Assembly: GCA_038229595.1 (NCBI GenBank)
Contig: JBBROH010000002.1
Span: 1-64,000, forward strand
Source: JBBROH01 sp038229595
GTDB taxonomy: Bacteria > Chloroflexota > Chloroflexia > QHBQ01
Length of the DNA: 64,000 bases
Direction of reading: 5' to 3'
The notes beneath the pieces were generated by a model, which worked only from the letters and a program-made list of their open reading frames with translations, was not told the origin of the DNA and ran no database searches. Of the stretch, positions 41,301-49,700 are shown piece after piece. The first letter of the stretch is position 1; every line of letters starts with the position of its first letter. Position numbers and translations under genes: made by a program.

Positions 41301-41954
41301 TCACTCCAAGATGGCGAAGGCGCGCACTGGGAAGCTCGTACCCCCTTCGATGGCGGGCGGCACGGCGAAGAAACGGCTGCCTTCAGCCGGTAGCTGCTCA
41401 AGGCTACAGAGGTGTTCGATGATCGGGATGCTCGCACCGAGCAAGATGGTGTGAGCAGGGCGCGATTTGTCTGTCATAGCGTCCAGGTTGGCGCAATCTA
41501 TGCCGACCAGGGCCGCGCCTGCCGCCACCAATGCTTCACAGGCGGCAGCGGTGAGGTAGGGGCCGGAGCGGAAGTAGTCCCCGCCCCAGCGTTGCGCCCA
41601 GCCGCTATGCACCAACACCGCCTTGCCGCGCACTGCCAGCCCAACGAAAGCCTCTGGCCCAACCGCCCCCTCCAGGGCGACAGCAACTACGATGGCGGGC
41701 AGGTTCGCCAGCCTGTCCAGAGGCAGCTTCGCCAAATCCGCAAGGCTGGCATGGCGGTGGAAGGGAGCATCCACATAGGTACCAGTGTTGCCCGCGATCT
41801 CGTAGGTAGCAATCTGGAAGGTCGTACCGGGGGCATAGTTGCCACGGGCCACGCTCTGCTCGTGCGTAAAGAGGATGTGGAAGCGGGGTTCTGGCACGCC
41901 AGGGTAGGAGGGCATGGCAGGGCCGAGCGGGTGACTGAGGTCGATCAGGGTCAT
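41301..41954 (-). CDS. Cyclase-family (KynB-fold) protein with altered metal site
   Basis: 217 aa from the ATG at 41954 (AAAGGAG 7 nt upstream), which overlaps the stop of the EcfT-fusion gene as ATGA. Fold family: N-terminus LIDLSHPLGPAMPSYPG, then NTGTYVDAPFHRH. The usual motif is HxGTHxDxPxH; here the first His is Asn and the second Tyr, with Asp and the last His kept. Later VLVHSGW and VGIDCANLD are family-like. In KynB and isatin hydrolase the two missing histidines bind metal. I believe an NTGTYxDxPFH subgroup exists in other bacteria; its function is unknown to me. Placed in the middle of the ECF operon. Confidence 0.8.
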   Translation of the reverse strand: MTLIDLSHPLGPAMPSYPGVPEPRFHILFTHEQSVARGNYAPGTTFQIATYEIAGNTGTYVDAPFHRHASLADLAKLPLDRLANLPAIVVAVALEGAVGPEAFVGLAVRGKAVLVHSGWAQRWGGDYFRSGPYLTAAACEALVAAGAALVGIDCANLDAMTDKSRPAHTILLGASIPIIEHLCSLEQLPAEGSRFFAVPPAIEGGTSFPVRAFAILE

Positions 41955-43765
41955 GGTTCGCTCCTTTGCAGCACGCTGGCTGCCGTCTGGTCGGGCTGGC
42001 GGGCGTGGATTAGACTGACCAGAGCAGGGGGTAGCAGCAGCGCGCTGGTCAGCAAGGCGGGTAGGAGGTCGAAGGGCGGCCACTGCAACTGGGGGTAGGG
42101 GTAGTAGTCCAGTGGCAGGCTGCTGAACAGGCGCAGCAGGGCGAAGCTGGTGGCTACTGCCAGCCCGACCGCCAGCAGCACCCGGTCACGTGGCCGCCAG
42201 ACAAGGTGGCGGTAGGCAGTGCGCCCCTTGAAGCCGGGCGGCCCATAGCCCCACGCTCGCGTTGCCAACGCCTCGGCCAACTGGCTAGCCTGCTCCAGGC
42301 TGAGGAGCAGGAGGGGGGCGACCAGGGGTAGGAGGTTGCGCGCCCGCACCCGATAGCCACGCAACTGCTGGGCCTGCTGCACGTTGCGCGCCGCCGCCAC
42401 TGTCTGTGGCACAAACAGCACTGCGATGCTGGCGACCAGGCCCAGCCGCCGCAGCGGGCCGGGGATCAGGCCCAGCACCTCTCGGTGGCTAACCACCCGA
42501 TTGAAGGTGGCAAAGACGGCCAGCAGGGTGAGGATGGTCAGCCCCTTGCTTGCGCCCCAGGCCAGCCCCTCGGCGGTAAGGATGCCGCCAATTGCGGGCC
42601 ACTCTCGCGGGAGGGTGAGCAAAACAGTACGCCCAGCGTGCGCGGTCAAGAAGTTGAACAGGGTAATGAAGGCGAAGCTGACCACGCCCAGGCGTAGCAG
42701 CACGCTGCCCTGCTGCTGCCCCTCTAGCGGGGCGGCGCAGGCCCGATAGACGATCAGGCTAGTCAGCAGCAGCATAGCCAGATAGTAGGGGTTGCTGCCC
42801 ACCGCCAGCACCGCCGCTAGCAGCCACCCCAGCCAGGCCCTGCTGTTCAACGGCTCCCCTGTTGCACCGCGCCCGACCAGCAGCAGCAGCCCGAGTAGCA
42901 AGATGATGGCGACCGCCAGCCCCTCTGCACCACGGCCTGCGCCTGGTGGTTGGCTCGTAGCCACCAGCAGCACGTCTGCCGCCCCCGGCGTGGTCGTTGC
43001 GGTGACAACCAGGGTGGCGGTAAGCGTCGCTGCTGGGGTCTCGCTCGGTGGTGGTGGAGGCGTGGCGGTTGCTTGCGGCGTGGCGGTGGCTGCCTGCGCT
43101 GTTGTTGTGGCTAGCGTAGCCTGCCCAACAATCGGGCTGGGGCTGGGCATAGCGGTGGCTGGGGCTGGCCTAGTAGTAGCCGGGGCCGTGCGTGTCGGCG
43201 TACTGCTGGGGCGCGGCAGGCGGGTGGGGGCGTGCGTAGCAGTCGGCGGCGGGGGCTGGTAGAGGTCGGCGAAGCTGTAGAGCGGTGGTTGCTCCTTGCC
43301 ACCCCAGGCCCAGCTCTCTACCGCTCCGTCGCGCACCCGATAGTCGCCTGCGCCAGAGTTGGCTAGCCGCCACTGGGCGGGCGGGCCAGCGTCGAGGTGG
43401 AAGTACCGCCAGAACTTGCACTCTGCGCCCTGGCATTGGCAGAAGGCCGACTGGCCGGGGGGGTGGCAGCCCTCACCCTGGAGCGCGGCCACCGCGCCAC
43501 CCAGACCGAGGTAGTCTATCTCTGCCTCCAGACTGGCCCGCTCAAGCAGTTCCAGCCCGCTGATGCTCTCTGTGCTGAAAGCCACCACCCTGGTCACTAC
43601 GCGCCCATCTCCATGCCGCACCACCAGAGCCGCGTGATGCAGCGGCGGGCCAACAACCGGTTGCGCGGCAGCAGCATTGCCCACAAAGAGGATCAGGGCT
43701 AGCAGGCAGAGCAGCCCTCCCCCTGCCCACTTGGGCGGCAGGCGAGAGGAACGGAATGAGGACAT
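41951..43765 (-). CDS. DUF4430-like extracellular domain fused to EcfT
   Basis: 604 aa from the ATG at 43765 (GGGAGGG upstream). A signal-anchor helix (about 17-33) is followed by an outside domain (about 38-160) with GLELLERASLEAEIDY, GEGCHPPGQ, CKFWRYFHLDAG, SGAGDYRVRDGAVESWAWG: the Trp-Tyr and GxxExWxWG pattern of DUF4430, the domain found as the beta domain of transcobalamin and intrinsic factor. A Thr/Pro/Ala linker (about 165-275) leads to an EcfT-type region (about 280-600) with six or so helices and the two Ala-Arg-Gly-like cytosolic motifs, QLRGYRVRARN and ATRAWGYGPPG, that couple EcfT to EcfA. Such a fusion I have not seen described. Confidence 0.82.
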   Translation of the reverse strand: MSSFRSSRLPPKWAGGGLLCLLALILFVGNAAAAQPVVGPPLHHAALVVRHGDGRVVTRVVAFSTESISGLELLERASLEAEIDYLGLGGAVAALQGEGCHPPGQSAFCQCQGAECKFWRYFHLDAGPPAQWRLANSGAGDYRVRDGAVESWAWGGKEQPPLYSFADLYQPPPPTATHAPTRLPRPSSTPTRTAPATTRPAPATAMPSPSPIVGQATLATTTAQAATATPQATATPPPPPSETPAATLTATLVVTATTTPGAADVLLVATSQPPGAGRGAEGLAVAIILLLGLLLLVGRGATGEPLNSRAWLGWLLAAVLAVGSNPYYLAMLLLTSLIVYRACAAPLEGQQQGSVLLRLGVVSFAFITLFNFLTAHAGRTVLLTLPREWPAIGGILTAEGLAWGASKGLTILTLLAVFATFNRVVSHREVLGLIPGPLRRLGLVASIAVLFVPQTVAAARNVQQAQQLRGYRVRARNLLPLVAPLLLLSLEQASQLAEALATRAWGYGPPGFKGRTAYRHLVWRPRDRVLLAVGLAVATSFALLRLFSSLPLDYYPYPQLQWPPFDLLPALLTSALLLPPALVSLIHARQPDQTAASVLQRSEP

Positions 43766-43851
43766 CCCCACCCTGCCCTCCCCAGCGAGCAGGGAGGGTT
43801 CAGGGGTAGAAGCGGGCCTGATCGTGCCAGGGAGGTGCAAGCGGGTGCTTT

Positions 43852-44997
43852 CTAGCTGCGCCGGGGGCGGAGCAGCAAGCCGCCCACCAGCCCGCCGAGC
43901 GCGAGGGCGAACAAGGTCAGCAGCCAGCCGTAGTCGCTGCTACCGGTGCGCGGTAGGCGGGGGATGCTAGGCGGGGTAGCGACCATGCTACTGTCGTTGG
44001 CGACGGCGGGGGTGTCGCTCACCGCTGCGCTGCCTGCCGCGTCGGGGATCGCAATTGGCAGGGTGGCATAGCGCAGGGCGGGGATCGCCTGCAAGGTCGC
44101 CAGCACGTTATCTTCGCCGCTTGCGCCCTGGAAGCGGAAGGCACCGTCGGCGTTCTGCAACTTGAGCAGGGCAGCTAGCGGGTCATTGCCAGCCGCACTC
44201 TTGAAGCCAGCGGGGTCGAGGTTAGCGGCCAGCAAACCCTGGATTACGTAGGCGGTCGAGTTCGCGTCGGTGTCGGTGCCATACTGACTGGGCTTCTGGT
44301 AGGGGAAGCCGCCGTCGTCGTTCTGCTGCGTCTTGAGGTAGGCAACCGCCTGGGTGATCGCCGCGTCGTCGGCAGCCACGCCATTGGCGGCCAGGGTCTG
44401 GATCACCAGCGCAGTGGTGTTGCTGTCCCCCTCACCGGCTGCGCCCAACCCCGCGAAGGCAAAGCTGCCATCGGCAAGCTGGAGCTTCTTCAGCGCGTCA
44501 ATCGCCGCTTGGGGTGCGCCGATGCGACTTTGTAGCAGACAATATGCCTGGTCGAGAGTGGTCTTGCCGAAGGTGGCGGTCGTCTTGTCGTAAGCCTTGC
44601 TGATCGCTTCGAAGACCGCCTTCGGCAGGTAGCCACGCCCAGCGAGGGCTACCTTGCAGGCGGCGGCGGGCGAACTGGCGGTGGCCCCGTTCGCCACCAA
44701 GTAAGCGAGCAGCGACTTGCCGCCCTTCGCCACGCCAGTCAACTCTGCCCCACTGGCGGCGAAAGCAAAGGCGGCATCAGTGGATTGGCCGAGGGTGGAC
44801 GGCCCCTTGAGCGCAGGGCCAAAGCCGCCGTCGGCTTGTTGTGCGCCGCGCAGCCAGCTAGCCGCCGTTTGCGCGGCGGTGGTTGCGGCGGCAGGGGCAG
44901 CGGCAGGGGCGGCGGGGGCGGCGGCAGCGGGCGGGCCGAAGCCGATCAACATGGTCAGTACCAGCAGCAGGCTACTCAACTTCTTGGCGTAGGACAT
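43852..44997 (-). CDS. Secreted alpha/alpha-toroid protein with LPRTG anchor
   Basis: 381 aa, ATG at 44997 with AAAGGAG just upstream. Signal peptide (LLLVLTMLIGFGPPAAAAPA), then repeats of the prenyltransferase/squalene-oxidase type, each with helix plus xDGxF: LRGAQQADGGFG, LKKLQLADGSFAF, LKTQQNDDGGFPY, LLKLQNADGAFRF (about 40-330), forming an alpha/alpha barrel like that of transcobalamin and intrinsic factor. The C-terminus has LPRTG, a hydrophobic helix and RPRRS, a sortase-type wall-sorting signal. No catalytic DXDD of terpene cyclases is seen, in line with a binding role. First gene after the cobalamin riboswitch. Confidence 0.85.
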   Translation of the reverse strand: MSYAKKLSSLLLVLTMLIGFGPPAAAAPAAPAAAPAAATTAAQTAASWLRGAQQADGGFGPALKGPSTLGQSTDAAFAFAASGAELTGVAKGGKSLLAYLVANGATASSPAAACKVALAGRGYLPKAVFEAISKAYDKTTATFGKTTLDQAYCLLQSRIGAPQAAIDALKKLQLADGSFAFAGLGAAGEGDSNTTALVIQTLAANGVAADDAAITQAVAYLKTQQNDDGGFPYQKPSQYGTDTDANSTAYVIQGLLAANLDPAGFKSAAGNDPLAALLKLQNADGAFRFQGASGEDNVLATLQAIPALRYATLPIAIPDAAGSAAVSDTPAVANDSSMVATPPSIPRLPRTGSSDYGWLLTLFALALGGLVGGLLLRPRRS

Positions 44998-45024
44998 GGA
45001 CGCTCCTTTTCTTCCCCGTAGGGC

Positions 45025-45056
45025 CAACAAAAGACCCCCGCCCGAAAGGGGCGAAG
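45025..45056 (-). terminator. Candidate attenuator hairpin of the B12 operon leader
   Basis: In the leader between aptamer and start codon: GCCC/GGGC stem (45040-45043 with 45049-45052) followed on the minus strand by G-rich and TCTTTTGTT sequence. An overlapping alternative stem pairs AGGGCCA (45020-45026) with TGGCCCT (45063-45069). Such alternatives fit riboswitch-controlled termination or ribosome-site masking. Confidence 0.5.
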
Positions 45057-45141
45057 GTAGCGTGGCCCTGCGGCGCGGAGGGTAGAGTCGCCCCAGCAGG
45101 TAGCTCACACATACCCTCTCTCGCGAAGGGTGGTCGTGTCT

Positions 45142-45232
45142 GCGTTGAATGGGCGATCTGGCTCACCGCGAATAGCGATTACAGTAGCGGGACTGCGCCG
45201 GGTTTGCACCGGACTTCCCCCAGGTTCAACGC
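45142..45232 (-). ncRNA. Cobalamin riboswitch, compact form
   Basis: Minus-strand aptamer with P1 stem GCGTTGAA (45232-45225) and TTCAACGC (45149-45142). Inside: GGGAAGTCCGGTGCAAAC, then CAGTCCCGCTACTGTAA, and the B12-box GTGAGCCAGATCGCCC. These match, in order, the conserved B12 elements (GGGAA, GGTG-AA, CCCGCAACTGTAA, AGCCAGxxxxCC). Only 91 nt long, it lacks peripheral arms seen in larger forms. It begins about 11 nt after the predicted transcript start. High cobalamin should switch off the downstream genes. Confidence 0.93.
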
Positions 45233-45249
45233 TTATTAACATCTTTCGC

Positions 45250-45278
45250 AGTATAACAGGCGGCAGCGGGCTTGTCAA
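45250..45278 (-). promoter_or_regulatory. Promoter of the riboswitch-controlled ECF operon
   Basis: Minus strand TTGACA (45278-45273), 17 nt, TATACT (45255-45250): near-consensus. It sits directly after the stop codon of the 148-aa membrane protein gene. Confidence 0.75.
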
Positions 45279-45286
45279 ACAGGGGA

Positions 45287-45733
45287 CTAGCGGCGGTTGA
45301 GCCAGCGGCGGATGGTGCTGGCGATGCGCTCGAAGGGAGTTTCGGGCTGCTCAAATTGGATCGGCTGGCCGCGCCACCGCTTCTCGCCGGGGGGTAGAGA
45401 CGTGCGCCCACTCTGGCTGAAGTAGTAGATCACTGCGCCGATCAGGGCCAACACCGCCAGCGGCCTGAGCAGCAAGGTGATGCGGCTGGGGTCAATCGGG
45501 GAGAGGATGATCACTAGCAGGGTAAAGATCGCCACAGCGGTGAGGATGCTACCAGGGGTCCAGCGCACCGAGCGGCGGTTCGCTTTCGGCTTTGCGGGGT
45601 TGGCGCGGTTGGGCGGCAAGGGGCGGGCTGTCTCCTGCGGGCGCGGAGCGGCACCGTTTACCTTGCCCCATCCTGCTTCCTCGGCCTTCCGCAGAATATC
45701 CTCGATCTGTTTTTCGTAACGCTGCTGTGGCAT
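45287..45733 (-). CDS. Small membrane protein, two TM helices
   Basis: 148 aa from the ATG at 45733 (GGGGGA upstream). N-terminal helix QRYEKQIEDILRKAEEAGWG with coiled-coil-like charge pattern, Pro/Arg-rich stretch, two adjacent hydrophobic helices (about 65-85, 90-110), and an amphipathic basic C-terminus (RIASTIRRWLNRR). I recall similar proteins in Chloroflexi but no function. Transcribed in the same direction as the ECF operon, but with its own promoter. Confidence 0.65.
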   Translation of the reverse strand: MPQQRYEKQIEDILRKAEEAGWGKVNGAAPRPQETARPLPPNRANPAKPKANRRSVRWTPGSILTAVAIFTLLVIILSPIDPSRITLLLRPLAVLALIGAVIYYFSQSGRTSLPPGEKRWRGQPIQFEQPETPFERIASTIRRWLNRR

Positions 45734-45791
45734 AGCGTGATCCCCCTGTCCCTTGAGCGACATTGCTCCCCGCTAATACGATCCTTGCCTA

Positions 45792-45820
45792 ATTCTACGA
45801 CATCCTTAGCAGTTTGGCAA
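45792..45820 (-). promoter_or_regulatory. Promoter of the 148-aa membrane protein gene
   Basis: Minus strand TTGCCA (45820-45815), 17 nt, TAGAAT (45797-45792), about 59 nt before the ATG. Confidence 0.55.
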
Positions 45821-45868
45821 GCTATTGGCCTTGAGATTCGCCAGCAAAGTTACCCCTTTAAGCCTACG

Positions 45869-46786
45869 TTAATTATCTTCCTCGTCTGCATCCGCATCTT
45901 CGTAGGCAGCAGCCTCATCCCTGTGGTCGTCCCTGTCGTTATCTTCGTACTCGTCGCCCTTGTACTCCTTGCCCGCTACATCTGCGCTAGCCTTGAGTGC
46001 CTTGACCAGCCAGAGAACAGTCCGCTTGCTCACCTGCTCGTAAGCAGGGCGCAGGGCAGCGGCGAAGTCGCCCGACCAGAAGGGTGGTTCACCGAGGCGG
46101 GTCAGGCTGGGCGATTCGCCTTTGAGCGGCACAAGCTGCGTGCTGAAGCCCAGCAATGCTGGCCCAGGCTGCCAGAGTTGCTCGTTGTTGACCGCTGCTG
46201 GCACGGTTGGCGGGGCCGCCTTTGGCATAGTGGGAGGCTCTGGCCCGCCGGACGGCTGGGGGCCTGGCAACCCGACTGCGGTCAGTACCTGATCGCGGTC
46301 GCGGCCATAGAGGGCGAACAGCTTGAACGGGTCGCTGCTGACTTGCTGGCCGAAGCTGTACCAGAGGGCGATCAGGTGTTTGCAAAGGGCATCGCCATAC
46401 CAGTCTCCGCAGTCGCAGGATAGTAGCTCAAGGTCAAGTTCGGGTACCAGTTCGATGCTGGCTGCCGCGAACAGGTCTTCGGCTTCGGGCGGCCACTCGC
46501 CCGCCAGCAGGCGGCTGAGGCGAAGCGGCTGGTTGCGGATCGCCTGCAATACTGTCTCCCACTGGTGGTCATCGGGCAGCGGCACGCGGATAGAGACCTT
46601 GTACGGGGCGGCCTCGCTGCCCTCCACCCGCCCCTTCAGCCTGCCCGGAGCAACAGTCTGGCTTAGGATGCTGCCGTTGTTGGCATAGCGGCGGCCCCGC
46701 GTGAAGCGACCCTCGTCGGTCTCGCCCTCCAACACATCGAGCCAGCGTTGCCAGAACCAGTTGCCTGCTTCCTTCTTCGTCACCAT
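45869..46786 (-). CDS. SWIM zinc-finger protein
   Basis: 305 aa. A SWIM finger is clear at about 139-156: CDCGDWYGDALCKHL (CxCx(n)CxH). The flanks are the usual ones for SWIM partners of SNF2 ATPases: WFWQRWLDVLEG and FTRGRRYANNGSI at the start, TVLQAIRNQPLRLSRLLAG in the middle. The last 60 residues are very acidic (Asp/Glu-rich). The ATG is 3 nt after the SNF2 gene's stop, so the two are made together, as in many bacteria. Likely a DNA- or protein-binding partner of the helicase. Confidence 0.87.
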   Translation of the reverse strand: MVTKKEAGNWFWQRWLDVLEGETDEGRFTRGRRYANNGSILSQTVAPGRLKGRVEGSEAAPYKVSIRVPLPDDHQWETVLQAIRNQPLRLSRLLAGEWPPEAEDLFAAASIELVPELDLELLSCDCGDWYGDALCKHLIALWYSFGQQVSSDPFKLFALYGRDRDQVLTAVGLPGPQPSGGPEPPTMPKAAPPTVPAAVNNEQLWQPGPALLGFSTQLVPLKGESPSLTRLGEPPFWSGDFAAALRPAYEQVSKRTVLWLVKALKASADVAGKEYKGDEYEDNDRDDHRDEAAAYEDADADEEDN

Positions 46787-46789
46787 CGG

Positions 46790-49700
46790 CTAGTCCCCCA
46801 CCGCATCGGCACTGAGGCGCACCAGGTCGCGCAGGTCGGCGGTGCTGAGTTCGGTCAGCCAGCCCTCGCTGTCGCCGCCAACCACGCTCTCGGCCAGGGC
46901 GCGCTTGCTCTCGATCAACTGATCGATGCGCTCCTCCAATGTGCCGATGCAGATAAACTTGTGTACCTGTACGCTCTTGGTCTGGCCGATGCGGAAGGCG
47001 CGGTCGGTCGCCTGGTTCTCCACCGCCGGGTTCCACCAGCGGTCAAAGTGGAAGACGTGGTTGGCGGCGGTCAGGTTGAGGCCCACACCGCCCGCCTTGA
47101 GGGAGAGGATAAAGAGGGGCGGCCCATCTGCACTCTGGAAGCGTTGCACCATCTCCTCACGCTTGCGCCGTTCGGTGCTGCCGCTGAGGTAGAGGGCTTC
47201 CACCCCTAGTTGCTCTTGCAGGTAGGTCTGCAACATCCCACCCATCTCGGCGAACTGACTGAAGATCAATGCCTTGTCGCCCGCACTGAGGGCTTCTTCC
47301 AACATCTCCTCCAGGCGGGCTAGCTTGCCACTGCGCCCAGTCAGGGCCGAGCCGTCGCCCAGGAAGTGGGCCGGGTGGTTGCACAGTTGCTTGAGGCGCA
47401 GCAACATCTTGAGGACGAGACCGCGCCGCTGGATGCCCGCACTCTCCTCGATCTGGCGCAAGATGTCGTTGACGAAGGCCTGGTAGAGGCTGGCCTGCTC
47501 GACCGAGAGATTGCAGTAGACCTTCATTTCGTTCTTGGAGGGCAAGTCCTGGATGATGCGCGGGTCGGTCTTGAGCCGCCGCAAGATGAAGGGCTGGGTT
47601 AGCTTGCGGAGCTTCTCGATGGCGGCGGGGTCGGCCTCCTTCTCGATGGGGGTGGCGAAGTGCTTGCGGAAGCTCTCTGCACTGCCCAGGTAGCCAGGGT
47701 TGAGAAAGTCCATGATGCTCCACAGTTCGATCAACCTGTTCTCCACCGGCGTGCCAGTCAGGGCGATGCGCTGAACGGCGGGCAGGTTCTTGATCGCCCG
47801 CGTCTGCTTGGTGCCAGGGTTCTTGATGTTCTGGGCCTCGTCCAGTACCAGGCTGCGCCAGGGTACGCTGCCAAAAAGCTCCTCGTCGCGGGCGGCCAGG
47901 CCATAGCTGCTGATCACCAGATCGTGGCTGTGCGCGTCGGCGGCGAAGTGTTCGTTGTCGCGCTGGCGGGTCGCCCCGTGATGCACCATTACGCGCAGGT
48001 CGGGGGTGAAGCGGTCGGCCTCGCGCTGCCAGTTGCCGACCACGCTGGTGGGGCAGAGCAGCAGGCTGGGGCCAGCCCGCCCAGCTTCCTTCTCGCGCAG
48101 CAACAGGGTCAGTAGCTGGATCGTCTTGCCCAGGCCCATGTCGTCGGCCAGGCACGCGCCGAGGCCGTAGCGACGGAGGAAGGCCAGCCAGGAGTAGCCG
48201 CGCACCTGGTAAGCGCGCAAGGTGGCGTGCAGGTTGGTGGGCGGCGGCAACTCCTCCAGGCGGCCCTCCTCCAGTTCGCCCATCAGCACCTTGAGCCAGC
48301 CCTGGGTTTCGACTTCGCCGATCTCCAGCCCGGCGGCCTGCTCGCCCTTGCCGCCGAGAGCCAGGCGCACCGCATCGCCGAGGGCCATCGTGCCATGTGG
48401 GTTGCGCTTGAGGAACTGCAAGGCGGCTTCGCGCTGCTCTGGGCGCAACTCTAGCCACTGGCCGCGCACCTGCACTAGCGGCTGCTTGAGGTCAGCGACC
48501 TGCGCGAACTCATCGGGCGAAAACGTCTCGTCGCCAAGCGATAGCTGCCAGTCGTACTCAACCAGACCCTCGACGTTAAAGAGACCGCTGCCAGTCTTCT
48601 TCTCGTCAGCCCCCTTCAGCCTGGCCCTCGCCTTCAGTTTGGCCCGCTGCTGCCACCAGTTCGGCACGATCACCCCCAGCCCGCTCTCCTCCAAAGGTGG
48701 GGCGGCTTCGCTGAGAAACTGGTAGGCTTCCTCCAACGTCAGGTAGGCCACGGTTGGGCGGGCGGTGGTCAAGGCGCGCGCTACGGGAGGAAAGAGGCGG
48801 GCGACATGACCGAGGGCCATCAGCAACCGCTCATGAGGGCGGTCGAAGCGGCGGCTCAGGTAGTCCAGGCTACTGCTGTCTGCCTGCCAGACATCCTCGG
48901 CGGGGACGAGCAGGCTGGGGTCGTCGTTAGCCTGCAAGAGGAAGCGCAGCCGCCACTTGTCGGGCTGCTCTGGCGCAAACAACTCCTCGTCCAACAGGCC
49001 GTCAGCGGGTTGCTGGCTGGGCGGCTGCTCAAGACGGAGGGCGACGCGGTAGCTGCTGCCGCCCTCTAGCGGCGCAGCAACCCCAGCCAACTGCCCGCGC
49101 CAGGCGGTATAGCTGTCGAACAGCGGTTGCAACTTGTCGCGCTGGGCCTTCGTGCGGAGCGTCTCCAAATCATCCACCAGGTAGCTGTGGCGGCCAAATA
49201 GCGACTGCATCCAGAGGTTGGCGTACTTATCCTTGCTCTGTGGGGCAAGATCGCGCTTGAGGAAGGAAGAAAGCGTCTCGCTGACTACGCTGTTGAGGAA
49301 GCCAGCCAGGATGGGGCCAGGCTGCTGCTGCTCACCGTCGATCATCTTCGCCAGGCCGCGCTCACCATAAGCGTAGAGGAGGGTAGCGGGGGGCCTTGCC
49401 TCTACCAGGATGTCAAAGCGGGGGCCGACAGCGGGGTGGCCGAGGTCGGCTTCCCAGCCCGCCTGCCAGTGCTTGCCACGCAGGTAGAGCGTGGGCAGGT
49501 AGTAACCGCCCACCACGATCTCCAGCGCGAAGCGCAGGGCGGCAGCCCAGTACGCGAGGTCAGCCCCAGCAGCAAACTCTTGGCCCAGCAGGTCATCGTG
49601 CGAGCCGAGCAGGATGTCGATCATCTCATAGTTGCTGGCCTGGATCGTGGGCAGACAGAAGCCTTCCTGCCGATTGCTGCCCGGTCGGGGCAGGTAGGCC

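Noticed and set aside
38860..45240. Cobalt (CbiMNQO) transporter rather than a cobalamin one
   Set aside because: No CbiM N-terminal metal-binding start (Met-His) or CbiN is present, and the secreted barrel and DUF4430-like domains point to a larger ligand; not fully excluded.
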